The translations under genes were made by a program, and so were the position numbers. Below are positions 19,578 to 31,851 of a DNA stretch of 34,622 bases, piece after piece. This stretch comes from Saprolegnia diclina VS20 (Eukaryota > Oomycota > Saprolegniomycetes > Saprolegniales > Saprolegniaceae): NCBI RefSeq assembly GCF_000281045.1, contig NW_008246085.1, positions 110,593 to 145,214 of the forward strand. Reading direction: 5' to 3'. The number at the start of each line of letters is the position of its first letter. The stretch's first letter is position 1. Below the pieces are notes generated by a model. That model was not told where the DNA came from, made no database searches, and worked only from the letters and a program-made list of their open reading frames with translations.

Positions 19578-22500
19578 ATGCTGCTGCGCATCCGCGCCGA
19601 CGGTGGGCGCAAGCTTGCCAAGAAGACGGGCATGGCCGCGATGGTCGACGCAAAGCCCGACCCCTACCTGATCGTGCGCATCGACGGCAAGAGCACGGTA
19701 TTCCCGGTCGTCGACGATGTGGACGCGGCCGAGTTTACATGGGGCGCCGACGCCGTCCGCGATCTTCCGTGGCCAGCGACGGCCACCGAGATGGAGATCC
19801 ACGTCAAAGACAAGGATCTCATCTCGGACCACCATATTGGCGCCGCCAAGGTTCCCTTGGGGCCGATCCGCGACGCGCTCTCAGCTCCAAGCGCCAAGAT
19901 CTCGCGCAACATCGACCTCGACTTTGCCGACGAGAAGCTCAAGACCAAAAAGTTCTCGGGGCAAATCACACTGACGTTCGAACGCATTGAACCGACGCCA
20001 GCACTGACCACAGCCGCAGCTGCCGCTACCGTTCCCGACGCCAAACGCGACACAAAGGAATCGGCGCCAGAGGCGAAGCCAGCACCACCCGAGGCGACGC
20101 CCGCGGTAGCCAACACAACACCGACACCTCCCGAGGCAAAGCCTGTCGCGGCCGACGTCCAACCCACAGCGCCGAACGCTGCTACCTCGGTGGCATCCAC
20201 AGCGGCGATCTCAGCTGCCTCTGGCGCTGCTGCCTCCGAGACCCCCATAGCGACTGTCGCTCCGTTGACAGAGGCCAAAACGACAGTGGCAGCAGAGGGC
20301 TTGGCGCCTCTTCAGCCGTCCAAAGCATTGAGCCAGAAAGGAAGTTTGAAAAAGGCGGCGTCCAAGATCAACGCGCTAGCGCCTCTCTCAACACAGCCAA
20401 GCGCCAAGACCATGGCACCCGCGACAGCTGCTCCCGTCGACGCACCACCGTCATTGCCTTCCGAGAAGGTGTCGCTTGCGGCAGAAACCATAGCGTCCGG
20501 TCACCACCTCGTGCGCGTCCAGGCTGTCGGCGGTCGCAACCTCGCGCCCAAGTCGCGTCTCGAGCGTTTGGTGGACCAGTACCCGGACCCGTACATCACA
20601 CTGGTCGTGGGCAGCGACACGCGCGTATACCCCGTCGTCGACGACGTCAAAACGACCGAGTTTACGTGGGGCGCGGACGCAGTGCACGAGTTTGAGATCC
20701 CACTTGGTACGAAGAGCCTCTCCGTCGCGCTGCACGTCAAGGACAAGGACCTCGTGCTCGACCATTACATTGGCGGCACGACCTTCACGCTTGACATGGA
20801 CACGCTACTCGCTGCGAAAGCGCTCCCGGACCTCGTCTACACCCTCGAGTACGACAACCCCGCGTTCAAAACCAAATCGAAAACCACCCGTGGCGAGATT
20901 CTCCTCTCCTTCTTCCTCGTCACGGCCGTCCAGGCTACTGCCACTCCGGCGCCACTGCCCGCCGTGGGCTCGCCGCAGACGCCCGCCGTGGGCTCGCCGC
21001 AGACGCCCGCACCGGCGGATGCGCCGGCAGAGACATCCGCCAAGACACTTATCGAGACGCCTTCCGAGACGGTGGTGCATCGCCGCGCAAGCGTCGAGAG
21101 CCGCCTCTACAAAGGGTCGCTGCAAGTGATCGCTCATAGCGCAGACGGCATTCCGATCCCGCCGCGCAAGATGCTGAGTCTCGACCGCCTCGCCGACCCG
21201 TACGTGCTCTTGAAGCTTGGGGCGGCGTCGGCCGAGCTGCCGCAGGCCAAGGACGGACACGACAAGCCCAAGTGGCACAACGCGCTGCACCTCTTCGAGC
21301 ACTTTGACTCGAGTCTTGTGCCGTGGATGGACGTGCTTATCTACGACAAGAACTTGGTGTTTCAGGACAGCTACCTCGCGGGCGCGCGCTTGTTGCTCGC
21401 CGATGTCCTCGCCAACGTGACGCCCGAGCTGCCGTGTGTACTGACGCTGCCGCTAAACCTCGACAAATTGCTGCAGCCGACCGAGAAGGCGCTCGGCACA
21501 ATCACGCTTTCGCTGCTCTTCACGCCCGACGACGCCAACCACATCAACTGTACTCCCGTCTTGTAGTATCGGCGCGTCATAAGGCTGCGTAGGGACGGGT
21601 CCGTCGGTCGGGTGCATTGGCTTTTCCAACTTTGCGCTCAGCGTGACCGGCGACCTCGTGTCATCAACTATGGAGCTCGTGCTCGACATTAGCATTCGCC
21701 GACACGTGCTGGCGACGGAAGGGTTTGTGACGCAGTCGACGGACCCAGTCGCCGGCGCCGACGCCGTCGCATGGCCGACGACCGCGCTAGTTGTACCGTA
21801 CGGCCTCTACCTCCACGACGGTATTACCAAAGACAAGTGTCCCGTGGTGCTCTTCGCGGTGCGCGACCGGTCGGCGATCCTTCACGACAAGCCGATCGCG
21901 CTCGGGCACGTCCCGTTGCTCGATGTGCTGGGGCTTCACACGACCAAGCACGTCGTGCTCCTGAGCCAAAATAGCATGCGGTCCGGCCGCGCGACGCTCA
22001 GTGTCGCGGTCGCCCCCGCCAAGTCCCCACGTGGCACCAGTGCGCTCATCAATTGATCGTTCTGGCGACCTCATACATGGTGTAGGTGCCGATTTTGCGG
22101 CGACGCCCGGGCGGCTGCGCGTCATCTTGCTCGGTGCGACGCTAACGCCGAGCAAACGGCAGGGACCATACGAGGTCCGAGCTGCTATACGCAGAGTTGT
22201 CGTCTGAAGCTGTTGGATAGAAAGTACGCCTCACGCTAACAGCCCCGGCAACGACCGGCGCCGTCAGCTCGGTGCAAACCGACACGGTGGATCCGACGGC
22301 CCACGGTGCGCTGGTCGTGCTCAACAGCGTGCTCGAGCTGCAGTACCTCGCGTCGCACGTTGCCAACGCGGCCGAGTTTGCGCCGACGTTATCGCTCTTC
22401 ACGCACAGCAGCAAGCTGCTGTGCTCCCTGCCGCTTCCGGTGCTCTCACTGCTCCAGCAACACGAACATGGAGAATTTACGCTCGAGCTCCAACACGGTA

Positions 22501-25500
22501 GGACGACACGAAGCGACTTGTTGCTTGAGCAAGCGTAGAGGCGTCGACCGTGTGCGTCCTATCGATGGCGCTGACGGTCGAGCCGAGCACGTTGCCACCA
22601 GAGACGATCGCTGCCGTCGCATCGGCCGTCGACTTTGGCCCGGGCTATCTCCATATTGTGGTGCTTCAGGCCGAAGCGGTCGTTCTGGAAGGCGGCACCT
22701 CGATCACCGACCTTGAGCCTGAAGTACGTTGTGCGAGCGGCTGCGATACTTGAGCGCCTCCACCACCTACAACCATTAGGTCCGCGTGAGCATCAAGCCG
22801 CGGTACACCAAAGACAAGCGGGTGACGTCAAGTGCCAAGACGCGGCCGCTTGAAGTCGTCGCACCCAACCCTTCATGGCACGAGTACCTCAAACTCGAGT
22901 TCATTCCGTCCGACGACATCGCGACGCTGCACGTCCCGCCCACCGTGACGCTGTCTCTCAACGAAATCAAGCCGGTGGGAACGATGCCTCTGTGCGCTAT
23001 CTTCTGACGTCCTTGTAGCCGGGCGAAGACAGCGTTATGCATGTACTGGGGGCCGCCGACCTCCCGCTCGCAGCGTTCTTGCCGGCGACGGCCAACGCCG
23101 AGCCGTTTGCGACCAAAGTCGACTTGCTACGAGGCAACAAGTCGGTCGGCAGCCTCTACATTGTGGGTATCTTCGAGTCGCTTACCGCGCCCGAGGAGAC
23201 ACGCAAGGCAGTGCACGCGCACGCCCGCCGGCTTCGGACAACCACCCTCTCGATCGAAGGTGTCTCGTCGAGCGACGGGCGACCTGGGCGCTTCGAAGTC
23301 CATTTGCTGCACGCCACGGGCCTCTGTCACCCGCCCCACGAGCCAATTGCATGCGACGTCTGCGTCGCGTCGGCGTCCGATGAGAGCGTGCGCGTCGAGT
23401 CGCAGCCTGACGAGAGCAGCGCCGGCGAGCTCACTTGGGACCGTCAACTGACGCTCTTTACGCGATCAGCAACGTCCGACTACCTCCGTCTCGACTTTTT
23501 CGTTCGGTATTTGCAGTCAGATAGACCCTCTGGCGTAATGGACGAGCTAGGTCCATTATGGTGGGCTATCTCAAGATCCCGATCGCTACGTACAGTCAGG
23601 TGCCCCGCAAAGCGCATCGCGAGCTCCACGATATCGTGCTCAAGACCAAGGACAAGGACGCGCGTACCAAGCCCCAGGTACCGTTCACCAAGCGCACCTT
23701 GAGCCCATTCGGACGCCTTAGGCGCTATTGGAGCTCGCCTTTTTTCCCGACGAAGCGCTTCCGATGTTTGCGCCGACGGCGACCCGCAGTAGCGAAACCG
23801 GTCGCCTCCTCCTCAAGCTGGACGCGCTCGAGCCCGTCGCCGTGGACGTCTTGGAGAAGAAGCTCGCTTTGCGCTGCACGCTGTTGTACGCCACGGACGC
23901 CAGTGTCATGAGTGCGTTTCGCGTCGGGTCCAAGACCAAAGTAGCGTACGGCGACGTTCTGGAGCTGGCTGTACCCAACAAGTATACGCAGCACACGTCG
24001 TCGCTCGGCACTTGTCCGCAGCTGCGCCTCGAGCTCGTCAACGGCAGTTCGGGTATCTCGCCCTATCGCCTGGACAACGTCCTTCACGCGCATCTTGCGT
24101 AGCGTTCGGGAAGGAGGCCGTGTCGAGCGACGACGTTGCGATTCAAAGCCTTCTCTTCCACCCGCACATGGTGCTCACGAAGCGACTGCCGCTGTCCACG
24201 CTCGGCGCAACACCCTCTTGTGTTGGCTACGCACGCGTCCAGTTGGTCTACATACCATGTCTGTACTGCCGTCCGGTCCACTCGCCTTACATCGTGCGGC
24301 TTTGTAGCGGATGCACCGCCAAAAGCCAAAGCCATCGAGTACTTTGCCGTTCCCGACGACGATGAGAGCGCGAGCCGCGTGCTTCTGCCGCAGCGCGGTG
24401 TGCTCTCGGTGCGCGCGATCGCCGGCCGCAACCTCGTACCCTAACCTCACCACACAGCCAACTAACGTTTGGCGTAGGAAGAAGTCGATGTCCTTGGAGA
24501 GCAGGACCCGTACATCCAACTGCGCACGCTACCGCGGACGTATGCGTCGACAACGCCGGCGTTTGCCCAGAGCGCCGTGTGCTTGAACAGCGGCCGCCAC
24601 CCCGTGTGGAACTCGCCCGTGTTTCCGCTGCTGGTCGACGACGTACAGACGACACTTCTCTCGATCGACGTGCTCGACTCGGGCGAAGAAGACCACGTCC
24701 CGGACGCGCTAATTGGCAGTTCGAGCGTCAGTCTCGCCGCGCTCTTGGCGGTTCGCGACGCCGACGCCGACGCGTCACGCTGGAGCGAACGCTGGTTCCC
24801 GATCGTGGGTCGTGGCACCGACGCTGGCACCGTGCGCCTCGAGTACCGATTCATACCGGACGACGACGCGCGGCTGCAAAGCGAGCCGCCGACGCCGTAC
24901 ACCAACTGCGTCGGGGGAGGTGGCACACTCCACGTGCGCCTCCTCCGCGCACGCCATCTTCCGTGCACGTCTGGCATGGTGCGCATCTTCTCTTGTACTT
25001 CGTCTAACATCGCTGTAGACACCTGCCCTGCGCGCGGTCGTGGATGCGTCGCCAGGGTTTTGCCACGTCACGCGCGCTGAATCGAAACATATTCGACACC
25101 CCGTCTTTGACGAAGCGACGTCGTGTGCGCTGCGCTGGACCGCCGACCGCAGCGAGAGCGTTCTCTTGCAGCTGCACATTGTCGACGTTGTACGTCCTTT
25201 GGTCGCTTGGCGTTCAGAGGGTTAGGGTTGTCGGTAGAGTGCGCACGTGGCCAGTGCGAGCTTGCCGATTCTGGCGCAAACGACGCTCCATCTCGCCCCG
25301 TTTGTGATTCATCCGGGCGAGGTGCACCAGGCGTGGCATCAACTTCGGTCGTTTGCCTTGTCCAATGACGCGAGCGAGGGTCCGTCAGTCGAAGTCGCCT
25401 TGCAGTTTATACCCTTGTCCGACACGACGTCCACGCCGTTCGCCGAGCCCGTGCCCGAGGCGGTGTCGGGTTTGTGATCGACCTCTCGCGCCAGTCAAGT

Positions 25501-28500
25501 GATGGCTTGCATGCGTAGGACAAGTGCACGTCAAGATCCTCGAAGCAGCGTTCCGGTCGGCCGCGGTCGACACGCCGAGCGTGCGCGTCGAGCTGCGCAC
25601 GGGCAGCAAAGTACAAGCAAAGAGCACGGCGCCGTATATATCGCCGGCCGACGAGTATGCGCGCAGTGTCTGGAACGAGTCGGTGCTCTTCGACTGCGAA
25701 ACAGTCGCCGAATCGGGCTTGCCGACGCTGCGCTTTCGCGTCGCTAACGCTGCCACGTCATTTGGCGAACTCGAGCTGCCGCTCTTCCCGTTTGTGTTGG
25801 CCAAAGGCCACCTCTGCAGCGCATGGTACCCGTTGTACCTCCAGCACCAGCTCACGGCGCAGGTACGCTTTATTCGACGTGCATATGCGCCGACAACAAA
25901 CCGTTGGTCGTAGCTCAAGGTCGAGGTGCAGTTTCTTCGCACGCAGAGCACCAAGCCGCCGCCGCCCGACACGAGTTTTCTCTCGATCGAAGTCGTCGAA
26001 GGCCGGCATTTACGGCTGGCGCAAGACGGCGCCGACGCCCAAGACCCATTTGTAGAGCTGACGCTCCTCGGTCAGACATTGACGGTACGATCACCACGAG
26101 CCAGAGACTCAGACTTGACACGATGGTCTAGACCAAGCCCCACGTTGACGGCGGACGGGATCCGAGCTGGAATGAGACGTTCGAGGTGCCGCTGACGGCG
26201 TGGTCGTCATCGAGCAACCTCCCAACGCTGACCATTTCGGTGCGCAACGCCGATGCGAAAAAGCACGGCGCCGGCGTCATTGGCGAGTGCCATTGGGTCA
26301 TCCCGAAAGATGTGCTTCTCGACGGCAAGCTCCGGGATGTGATTCTCAAGCTCACCGGCGCCACGGACGGTGTCGACGTCCGTGACGACGTTAATGACGG
26401 CAACGGCGATATACAGCTGCGTCTCAAGCGGGGCAAGCTGCCGTCAGTGGTCTATGGTGACGCGCCGCAGGTGTCCCTTATGTCGGCCGGCGAGACGTCG
26501 GGCGAAGCGGGTCGGGCGACCAACACGGCTGGTGTCCTCTACCTCTTCTCGCGGGCCCCACCCACCGAGTTGGTGACCGTGACTGTCGCCACCGATGTGA
26601 CCGACGCCAGCACAGAGACTAAGGTGTCCTTGGCGGACGTGGGTGTCGTGCGCGTACCGAGTCATACGGAGGCGCTCAAGCGAAGTCTCCCGCACCCCGC
26701 AACGTCGCTGCGACTGCGCTTGAACACAGGCGCCATGTCCCTGAGCGCCGACTACGTCCGCACTGTCCTGGCGACGCCACTGCGCGAATTTCGCGATACA
26801 TATACGCTGGGCGCCAAGCCAACTGAAGCGATCGACCTCAGCCTCGTCTACGCCATGCCCGTGCAAGGGCTGCTGCGCGTTAGCTGCGTCGCAGTCGACG
26901 ACGTGCCGGTGGTGCCGGGCACCTCGTACTACGTCGAGCACCGCATTCTGCGCAATAGTCCGTGGACCAAGAGTCCGCTTGTCAAGGCAACGACGTCGGG
27001 TAACTTGACGTGGAAGACGAACCTCGCGCTGCGGGAGCTTACGTACAGCAACCTGACGGAGACGCTGCCGCCGCAGACGCAGTGCGTGCTGTACGCTGCG
27101 AGTGGCGACGAGAGCGCAGTCAAAGTCGCGTACGCCCAAGTTTCGCTGCTCAAGTACGTCTTTGCGCCCGGCACGTTGTTTCCAGAGGACGTCGTGCCTC
27201 TCAGCTGCGTGAGCGGCCGCCCCCCCGGTACGGATGTTGGACGTCTTGTCTCTGACTGGAGTCGACAGGCGCGCCGAGGCTACGCCTTGCGATCGGCTTT
27301 TACCCGAGTGCCGCAGAGATATCGCCGACAAACGACAACGCTATGGTCCAGGCCGTCGAGCTCGCCGAAGGAACGGCGGCGCTCAAGAAGGCCTTTCTTC
27401 TGCTTGGCGGCGACGCCAGCAAACCCATATCGATCGATGTGTTCCGCGCACACGCCTTGGGGAACGACCAGTGCATGCACGTGCTGGCGCCCGCGGCCGA
27501 AGCGATTGGCGGTCTCGACAAGCTCTTCGCTGCGATGGACGCCAACAACGATGGCGAGATCTCGTGGGAAGAGTACCTCGACTGCATGCAGACCGTCCAC
27601 TGCCTCGCCGATGCAGTGCTCGCCAAACCCGACGTGGTGGCCTCGACACTCGAAGATGAAGACGACGAAGATGACGAGAGCGACGATGACGTCGAGGTGG
27701 TGCCTCAAGACGATCCACAAGCTGTCGAGAATCGCCCGACGGCTCCAGTGTCTGTCGTACCGACGCCGTGGGCGACCTTCGAGCCCATTGCGCCGCTTCC
27801 AGCCCTCGCCAAGGGCATTCCTGACGCCGACAGTGACGACGACGCGCCGACAAGTCAAGTGACCAAGCGAAATGGACCGCCGCCCATGATTCCAGTGCCG
27901 AAAGCGTCGCCGTTCCCGAGCGCACCTGCGGCCAAGGCGATGGTCGCCAAAGCCAATGTCGCCAACGTAGCGTCCGTCGTCCGCGTCAACGAACGCGAGA
28001 TTGCGACATGGAAGGTGGGCGACGTTGCGCAATGGCTCGAGCATACGATCGAGCTGCCCCAGTACATTGGGAGCTTTCGCGACGCGTCGGTGGATGGTCC
28101 GCTGCTCTTGACTCTGACGGCAGACGATTTGGAGCACCAGCTGAACGTGCAGCAGCCGTTGCACCTCCGCAAATTGGTGGCCAAGGTACGTTGTGGCGGT
28201 GTTTTGAATGACAGATCGATGGGACCGACTAGATTGCCGACCTCCAAGACAAGTATGGCTTGGAATCACCGCTGCCGCGGACGTCGTCCAAGCACCGACG
28301 CGCGCCGCCAGTGTCGTCCAAGAAGGAAGCAATGTTTGCCGCACGTCTCGACGATGCCAAGCTCCACGAGCTCGGTGTCCACAGCATCCAGCGCTCCAAG
28401 CTTGACGTCAAGGTTAAGGATGCCAACCGCAAGAGCAAGGCTGCAACTGCGATCGCTGCGGCCGACCGCCGACAGTGGAACTTTGAGTACACGGGTGCCC

Positions 28501-30090
28501 CTGCACCCGAAGCGCCCGTCTCGGTCGTTGAGCGTCTCAGCAAGGTCTTGGCGGAAGACAAATCGGCGTTCGACGGCGCGATGGACGATGTGCTGGCGCA
28601 GGTCGGCGTGCTTCGCCCGACACCACCGCTCTTACGGGTGCCTCTGATCACAACCACGGACGAAGCCGTCGAGATTCTCAAGCAGGTGCGTCATTTCCTT
28701 GCCTTGATACATTGATAGATTGAACCGTGCCTAGTCGATGTGGCGACTTGGCCACGACTGTGTGCGCGCCGAGAACGACCAGCGGCAGCGCGATGACGAC
28801 GCTGCGAGTGACTTTGGAGACGCACCCGACGCGCGATTGGGGGACGCACCGAGTGACGCGGCCGACGTCATGAGTGTCACGTTTCGCGAGTTTACGCGGC
28901 TCCAAAACAACGGCGCTCGCTGGCTCAACGACAGCGCACCAACCGACGCCAAGCTCTCGCGCCTCAAGTTCCAAGGCGGCCTTCGCTCGCTCCTCAACAT
29001 TGATCTCTCGTGGCATCAATTTGGTACAGCCCTTCTCTCCTAGCGTACCTTATATGTGCGCATGCATTAGACGAGCTGTTTCGACGTCTCGACCGGCGCA
29101 AGCTCGGCGAGCTCACGCTCTCCGACTTTGTCGCTGCATTTGGCGACCCGACGCCGGGCAGCGGTCTCTCGAACGACATGCGCGTCGTCAACGAAGCGCT
29201 CACACGCATGGTCGAGCGGCTGGACGACCTCGGACTGACCTTGTTGCAGGCGTGGCAGGTACGTTTGCGATAGTCGCATCCAACGACCCTAACCCTGTGC
29301 AGGCATTCGATCGAGACAACTCGGGGGCGGTCTCACCTGCCGAGTTTGGGACGCTCGTCAAGTTTCTCACGCACGTCGAGGGCCGGGACGACCTCACCAA
29401 GCACCAAGTACTCTGCGACGTTGTCGACCGTGGAGACTCACACTAAAGGACAGGTGTTTCTCATGATGGGGGCGCTCGATACGACGTGCGACCGCCACAT
29501 CCAGCAGCCCGAGTTTCTCCGGTTCGTCTTTCTCGTCTGGTCGCACCGCCTCGGGCAGCTCCAAGACTACGTTGCGCGCTACGAAGCGGCGTACGCCCAG
29601 CACACGCGCTCCAAAGAGTTTGACGCCAACTTCGAGCTCGTGCTCCAGCGCAAACAGTCGCTGCGGCGCGCGCTGCGGCAAAACTTCTCGCGTCCCTTCC
29701 GCGATGCCATGCGCTGCGCCCCGGTCGCGGTCCCCGGCCCGTTCCAGAACCTCCTCGAGAAGCTCCATTTGAGCCCCATGAGCGACGCCCATGGTCACAC
29801 GACTCAGATCTGGGAGGTGCTCAAGGGCGGCCCGCTACCGGCGGAAACACCGATCGCGACCCCGTCAACAACCCCAAAACGTACATTGGCAGGCGCGGCG
29901 TGTCCCGATACATTGATATTTGTGTCTAGACCGCAAGCGACCGCACACCAACGAGCTTGTCGTGACAAAGCTGCGTCGACAACGCGCGCCCGAGCGCAGC
30001 CACAGCGTGCTGCGTGCGCCTCCGGTGGTGGCGCTCGACCAAACCCAGCGTTTAACCTTCGACCGGAAAAAAGACCGCGCGTACAAGTAG
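19578..30090 (+). CDS. Giant multi-C2, EF-hand and SAM domain protein, 3149 aa, 24 exons
   Basis: Exons: 19578-21549, 21593-22039, 22086-22174, 22221-22497, 22539-22723, 22780-22974, 23019-23506, 23551-23677, 23722-24052, 24103-24258, 24308-24435, 24478-24978, 25019-25189, 25238-25469, 25519-25862, 25914-26084, 26132-27227, 27269-28185, 28233-28685, 28735-29023, 29071-29258, 29303-29407, 29454-29880, 29930-30090; 9450 nt, one open frame. C2 domains sit at about residues 1-140 (VDAKPDPYLIV, HVKDKD at 75-80), 307-455 (HVKDKDLVLDHYIGG) and 510-660; divergent C2-like modules follow to about 2300, the clearest near 1450-1580 (LGEQDPYIQL) and 1900-2020 (DAQDPFVELTL, DPSWNETF). Then come an EF-hand near 2392 (DANNDGEISWEE), a SAM domain near 2548-2610, a second EF-hand near 2923 (DRDNSGAVSPAE), a degenerate one after it, and a basic tail. 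C2 and EF-hands point to a Ca2+-responsive membrane or cytoskeletal scaffold. There is no transmembrane segment. Function unknown. Confidence 0.85.
20961..21008 (+). repeat. 24-bp tandem direct repeat, two copies
   Basis: Two identical 24-base units, each beginning gccgtgggctcg, lie head to tail at 20961-20984 and 20985-21008. They encode AVGSPQTP twice in the Pro/Ala-rich linker after the second C2 domain. Perfect identity suggests a recent in-frame slippage or duplication. Confidence 0.85.
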
Positions 30091-30121
30091 GAGTACTAGT
30101 TAACGACAATCATATATCGCC

Positions 30122-31851
30122 TTACAGCTGGTCGTCGTCCATGAGGAAGCCGTTCGTGGGCATGTAGCCGCGCGGGCTCTTGGCGGCTGCGACCGCGGCC
30201 GGGTGCATGTGCCCGTCCAGTTCGTCCGACTGGTCGTCGAGCGGCATGTACTCGGCCAAAATGCTGCGCACCTGCTCGCGCATCTGGCGCTGGCTGCGCT
30301 TCCAGTACACGTAGCCGGCGCTCGCAACGCCGATACCTGCAAACGTCAAAATGACAATCAGCGTCGTAAAGCTCACGCCGTTTTGGATGATGCTGCTCGC
30401 GTCGAGCGCACCGCCTTGCTTGACGCAGCCGAGGAGCGCGAGCGGGTTCTGATCCGAGCAGCTGCAAATGGCCGGCGGGTCGTGCGTGCCGTAGCCGGCG
30501 CAAATCATGTTGAGGATCCCGCTCGTGTCGATGCGGCCACGCGCGTGCACGCCGTCGACAAAGAGCGCCGGCAGCCGGAGCAGCTGGAGCGCCGTCTGCT
30601 CCTTGAGGTCGGCCTCGAGCATGTTGTTGACCACGTCGAGGTCGCGGCCGTAGGGCTGCATGCACTGCTCGACAGCGTGGGCGTCAATCCCGTGCTTCTT
30701 CATGATGCCGAGCGCGCACTGCTTGTTCATAAACGTCTCTTCCTTCTGGTTGCACTCGTCGCCAAAGTCGTTGACGTAGCGCCACCACTTCTTGCCGACG
30801 CCCGCGTCTTCTTTCGACGTGAGCTTCCAAATGCACTTGCGCCGCAAGTTCTCAATGACCACGTCGGCGCCCGACGCGCCCGACATGCGGTCGTGGAACG
30901 GCGACGGGTCCATGAGGCAGTAGCGGCCCTTGTTGATGCACATGTTGCCGCACGGGTCGAGGCCGTCGACCACGTTGCAGCCGACGCGGGAGCCGTTGTA
31001 CGCGACAAAGCGGGGCGTAAAGAACGCACGATCGCCAAGCGCGAGGACAATGTCTTCCGTCGTCTTGAGCGTAATCTAGCGCCACATGAGCATCGATGTC
31101 CAAGAGGAGGTTGATGAGGTGCCTACCGCGCTCTGCTCGTCCCACGAGCTATGCCACATGGTCCACTCGACACGCCCGTCCGGCGACGGAATGCCCCAGT
31201 CAAACTTGACCATAACGTTGCTCACGCCGTTCGAGTGCGAAATGACCTTCTTGATCGCATCGGCGTCGCTCTTGCGGATGAGCATCGACGGAATCGTAAT
31301 GTCGCCACCCGACTCGTCGTCGTTCTAGCAGTAGGCGCATGAGCATTGCACTAAACAGGCGTAGTGAGGTAGTACCATGAACGGCAGCACCGTCTCGCAA
31401 AAGTTGTCGCCCGTCTCGCGCATGCACGCAATGTCCGAGCAGAGGCACTTGTTATCGGCGACGACGACCGCGCGGGCGCCAGCGTGCTGGGCGCGGCGCA
31501 CCTTCTCGACAAACACGCAGTCGCCGCGGTCAATCATGAGCGCAAACGGCGGCTCCCAGTTGCCCTTGGGAAAGTCTTCGCACGCCGACGTGTTGAGGTA
31601 GATGAGCTGCGTCTCGAGCGACCCGACCGAGTAGCCCGGGTACCCAAAGAGCGCGTCCTTGTGGACGTAGCCGCCCTTGATCTGGAGCGACTCGGGCAGG
31701 ATGATCTGCAGCTTCGTGTGGTCGTTCTACCGAAGGGCCATGAGCCATGGCCTACGCCAGCACCTCCATGTACCTCGATGGACGGCCATTCATTGACATC
31801 CGAGACGTCGGCAGCGGCCAAGGCCACGAGCGCCGCAAGGAGGAGCTTCAT
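30122..31851 (-). CDS. Vacuolar sorting receptor (plant VSR/BP-80 type), 526 aa
   Basis: Four exons: 31851-31774, 31726-31376, 31324-31127, 31075-30122; 1581 nt. A signal peptide (MKLLLAALVALAAA) is followed by a PA domain (about 27-143, ALMIDRGDCVFVEKV, AGARAVVVADN), then DITIPSMLI and a central Cys-rich domain (CGNMCINKGRYC, KKWWRYVNDF, ICAGY) that closely follows plant VSRs. One membrane helix (about 444-467) precedes a 59-residue cytosolic tail with RSILAEYMPLDDQ; YMPL (485-488) is the AP-binding Tyr signal of plant VSRs. The role is sorting soluble vacuolar hydrolases between Golgi or endosomes and vacuole. The EGF-like repeats of plant VSRs are reduced to a short CSCSDQNPLALLGC segment, which fits the shorter length (about 620 in plants). 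A second similar tail motif is YMPT at 513-516. It converges on the giant C2 gene with 31 bp between stops. Confidence 0.9.

Noticed and set aside
21550-21566. TAG at 21564-21566 as the end of a separate three-C2 protein
   Set aside because: A 43-nt GTAC...GTAG intron at 21550-21592 removes it with exact phase, and the following exons continue C2-like sequence with all downstream phases consistent.
25225-25237. Telomere-like TTAGGG and, at 29285-29297, CCCTAACCCT
   Set aside because: Each is a single unit inside a short intron of the giant gene; no array, so coincidence.
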